A DNA stretch of 64,000 nt, from NCBI RefSeq assembly GCF_037976825.1, contig NZ_CP150269.1, positions 4,973,501 through 5,037,500 on the forward strand, read 5' to 3'. Positions 62,584 to 64,000 of the stretch are shown here, one piece after another. The position numbers and the translations under genes were made by a program. The notes under the pieces were generated by a model. The model was not told the origin of the DNA, ran no database searches, and saw only the letters and a list, made by a program, of their open reading frames with translations. This DNA is from Paenibacillus sp. FSL K6-1330 (lineage in GTDB: Bacteria > Bacillota > Bacilli > Paenibacillales > Paenibacillaceae). Numbering within the stretch: position 1 is the stretch's first letter; every line of letters starts with the position of its first letter.

Positions 62584-63495
62584 TTACGATCGAATTAGTA
62601 CATGCCCTCCCTGCTCTTCCAGCGTCAACGCCGTCCGACTATATATCTGATGCAGCTGCTGTTGAGTGATGAGACTGGCTTTGTGTTCAAATGTTACATG
62701 AAACCGTGAATTGCGTTCTGCAAGATACCGCAAATAGGCGTAGGCATCTCCATAGTTCACATCATGATCCTGCTCCGGCAGGACAGGCAGATGATGCGTG
62801 AACTTGTCCTCATCATAAAATACGTTACTGTAATGGACCAAATAAACCTGGGATGCCATCCGATCAAGAAAATGATACGGATCGAACCCGTGAAAGGCCC
62901 TGCGGGTAATATCAAGCCTGGCCGTGTCCAGCACAAACCCAATTTCAGGATAAGCGTGAAAGCTATCCACAAAAACATCCTCGTAATCACCAAAAAAATC
63001 ATGCTCCAGCACAATGCGCTGCCCATAACGGAGCTGCAGCTCACAGAGGAACTCAAATAACCGCTTGGAAATTTCCCGGAATTTTGTTTTGCTCAATTGG
63101 TTGTAACTATAACGATGTGCAGGATCGGGAAGTCTCGGATATGGGGTAAAGGGCTCCTGGAAGACCGGATAAAATGGATAATGGAACAGCATATAATCTG
63201 CGCCCACACTGGATGCTAACTGAACCTCGGCCGAGATTTGTTCTAGTGCTTCCTGAAAGTCCCCGGACTCGGGAGCATTAACTTGAGGCAATCGAAATCC
63301 AGCGTCGCCGAGAATCGGGGCATGCACACCGAAAGCGATCCGCTGGCTGCAGCAATAATCGCTGACCTGCAATAATGCCTCCCGATTCGGAAAGCTGCAT
63401 ATTTCCATCCCGCTGATATGCTGGTCAGCAAGCTCATCCCATCGTTCTTCCGTAAAGTGATCCCACATCCCTACCTGTAAACGCCTCGGAATCAT
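62584..63495 (-). CDS. Sugar phosphate isomerase/epimerase-like TIM barrel protein
   Basis: The 303-residue protein belongs to the xylose-isomerase-like TIM-barrel group. It has ISGMEICSFPNREALLQVSD near the N-terminus, IAFGVHAPILGDAGF, GADYMLFHYPF, RIVLEHDFFGDYEDVFVDSF and IGFVLDTARLDI, with the metal Glu, Asp and His residues spread as in the family. It usually isomerises sugars or polyols. It begins 28 bp after a Gfo/Idh gene, a common pairing in sugar or inositol pathways. The substrate is unknown. Confidence 0.85.
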   Translation of the reverse strand: MIPRRLQVGMWDHFTEERWDELADQHISGMEICSFPNREALLQVSDYCCSQRIAFGVHAPILGDAGFRLPQVNAPESGDFQEALEQISAEVQLASSVGADYMLFHYPFYPVFQEPFTPYPRLPDPAHRYSYNQLSKTKFREISKRLFEFLCELQLRYGQRIVLEHDFFGDYEDVFVDSFHAYPEIGFVLDTARLDITRRAFHGFDPYHFLDRMASQVYLVHYSNVFYDEDKFTHHLPVLPEQDHDVNYGDAYAYLRYLAERNSRFHVTFEHKASLITQQQLHQIYSRTALTLEEQGGHVLIRS

Positions 63496-63522
63496 GCCTT
63501 TGCCCCTCCTTTGACTTTCCTC

Positions 63523-64000
63523 TTATCCATGCCGAATCATGGATCCATAATCAACGCTGACCCGGCTGTGCGTCTCGGACGACAGACGAATTGCATCCAG
63601 AACAGCTTGTACCCTATGGCCATCCACGAAATACGGCATGTTCAACGTCGGTTTATTTGCAGTTATGCTGTGGTACATGCCATCTATCATCTGATAGAAG
63701 CCGTTATAATAGTGCACTGCCGGAGCCTCCAGGTTAGCCGGAGGGTCAAACGGATCAATCGGGATAGATTCAAATGCCCCGCCAAAGCTGCATTCGAGGG
63801 TATGGTCATCTCGCATCCTCAGCGTCCCCTTCGTTCCGTAGATCTCTAGCGTCCAACCGACTCCGCCAATTCCCGGGAAAAACACATCCGCAAGGACAGA
63901 GGTTCCACCCTTAAAACGACCCGAAAAGGTAAAGGCATCCTCAGCATCCCTGAACTCAAGCCCTGCATCTCCCTTATAGGCAGGGATCTGGGTTCTCAGG
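63523..64000 (-). CDS. Gfo/Idh/MocA family dehydrogenase, cut at window end
   Basis: The minus-strand frame is open from the window edge to the stop at 63523, about 159 C-terminal residues. It reads LRTQIPAYKGDAGLEFRDAE at the edge and continues GGTSVLADVFFPGIGGVGWT and LEIYGTKGTLRMRDDHTLEC, then MPYFVDGHRVQAVLDAIRLS, typical of the C-terminal sheet and last helix of Gfo/Idh proteins. The N-terminal Rossmann domain lies outside. It precedes the TIM-barrel gene. Confidence 0.85.
   Translation of the reverse strand, partial: LRTQIPAYKGDAGLEFRDAEDAFTFSGRFKGGTSVLADVFFPGIGGVGWTLEIYGTKGTLRMRDDHTLECSFGGAFESIPIDPFDPPANLEAPAVHYYNGFYQMIDGMYHSITANKPTLNMPYFVDGHRVQAVLDAIRLSSETHSRVSVDYGSMIRHG

Overview
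The window reads as a chromosomal segment from a spore-forming, Gram-positive bacterium of the Paenibacillus type. This is inferred from the gene set and signals: purine-rich GGAGG-like ribosome sites, clean sigma-A promoters, CcpA-type cre sites, a YjcZ-family sporulation peptide, an Amj-type lipid II flippase, a yclNOPQ-like siderophore operon, a Gram-positive GlpK carrying the HPr-phosphorylated histidine, and many carbohydrate ABC and regulator genes. No rRNA, tRNA, CRISPR array, phage or intact insertion sequence was seen. Genes run on both strands in short operons.

Layout. 1-1000: the start of a TraX-like membrane protein and a glycine-rich membrane peptide. 1019-7464 (minus): a sugar block of glycerophosphodiesterase, SLC45-like MFS carrier, LacI regulator and a very large GH94 phosphorylase, with a perfect 20-bp LacI operator before the phosphorylase. 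7600-10860: a MarR regulator with its MFS efflux pump, and a second convergent MFS pump. 10968-18300: chemoreceptor, HelD helicase, a possible free-standing small RNA, aromatic-acid exporter, PAP2 phosphatase and a YhfK-like NAD(P) protein. 18477-22000: selD-mnmH (tRNA selenouridine) and a divergent CSCC-motif permease. 22122-26900: membrane parvulin, LytTR protein, secreted unknown, YwaF-like membrane protein and an aldose epimerase.

27017-36600: glpK-glpD with a cre site and a likely antitermination leader, a ROK regulator divergent from a three-gene sugar ABC importer, and a dead and a live Gfo/Idh dehydrogenase. 36733-44430: aldehyde dehydrogenase, the Fur-controlled siderophore operon, a nitroreductase, a TPP riboswitch driving a lone YkoF, and a 32-residue YjcZ peptide. 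44544-50722: nucleotidyltransferases, methyltransferases, a short chemoreceptor, Nudix and histidine phosphatase genes, and a zinc-ribbon peptide.

50972-61261 is the most interesting part. A GntR/FCD regulator precedes a tightly packed eight-gene operon: AtuA-like protein, DUF4387, two permeases and a solute-binding lipoprotein, two ADP-ribosylglycohydrolase-family enzymes (one with a lectin-like C-terminus) and ribokinase. Three 17-bp sites of the form AATTGG-N5-CCAAT(T/C) lie only around this unit. The simplest reading is a pathway that imports a ribosylated compound, removes ribose and phosphorylates it, with AtuA/DUF4387 acting on the remainder. This is inference. The window ends with Amj and its small neighbour, a TIM-barrel epimerase and a cut Gfo/Idh gene.

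Neither sugar ABC importer has its own ATPase, so both probably borrow a shared MsmX-like ATPase encoded elsewhere.
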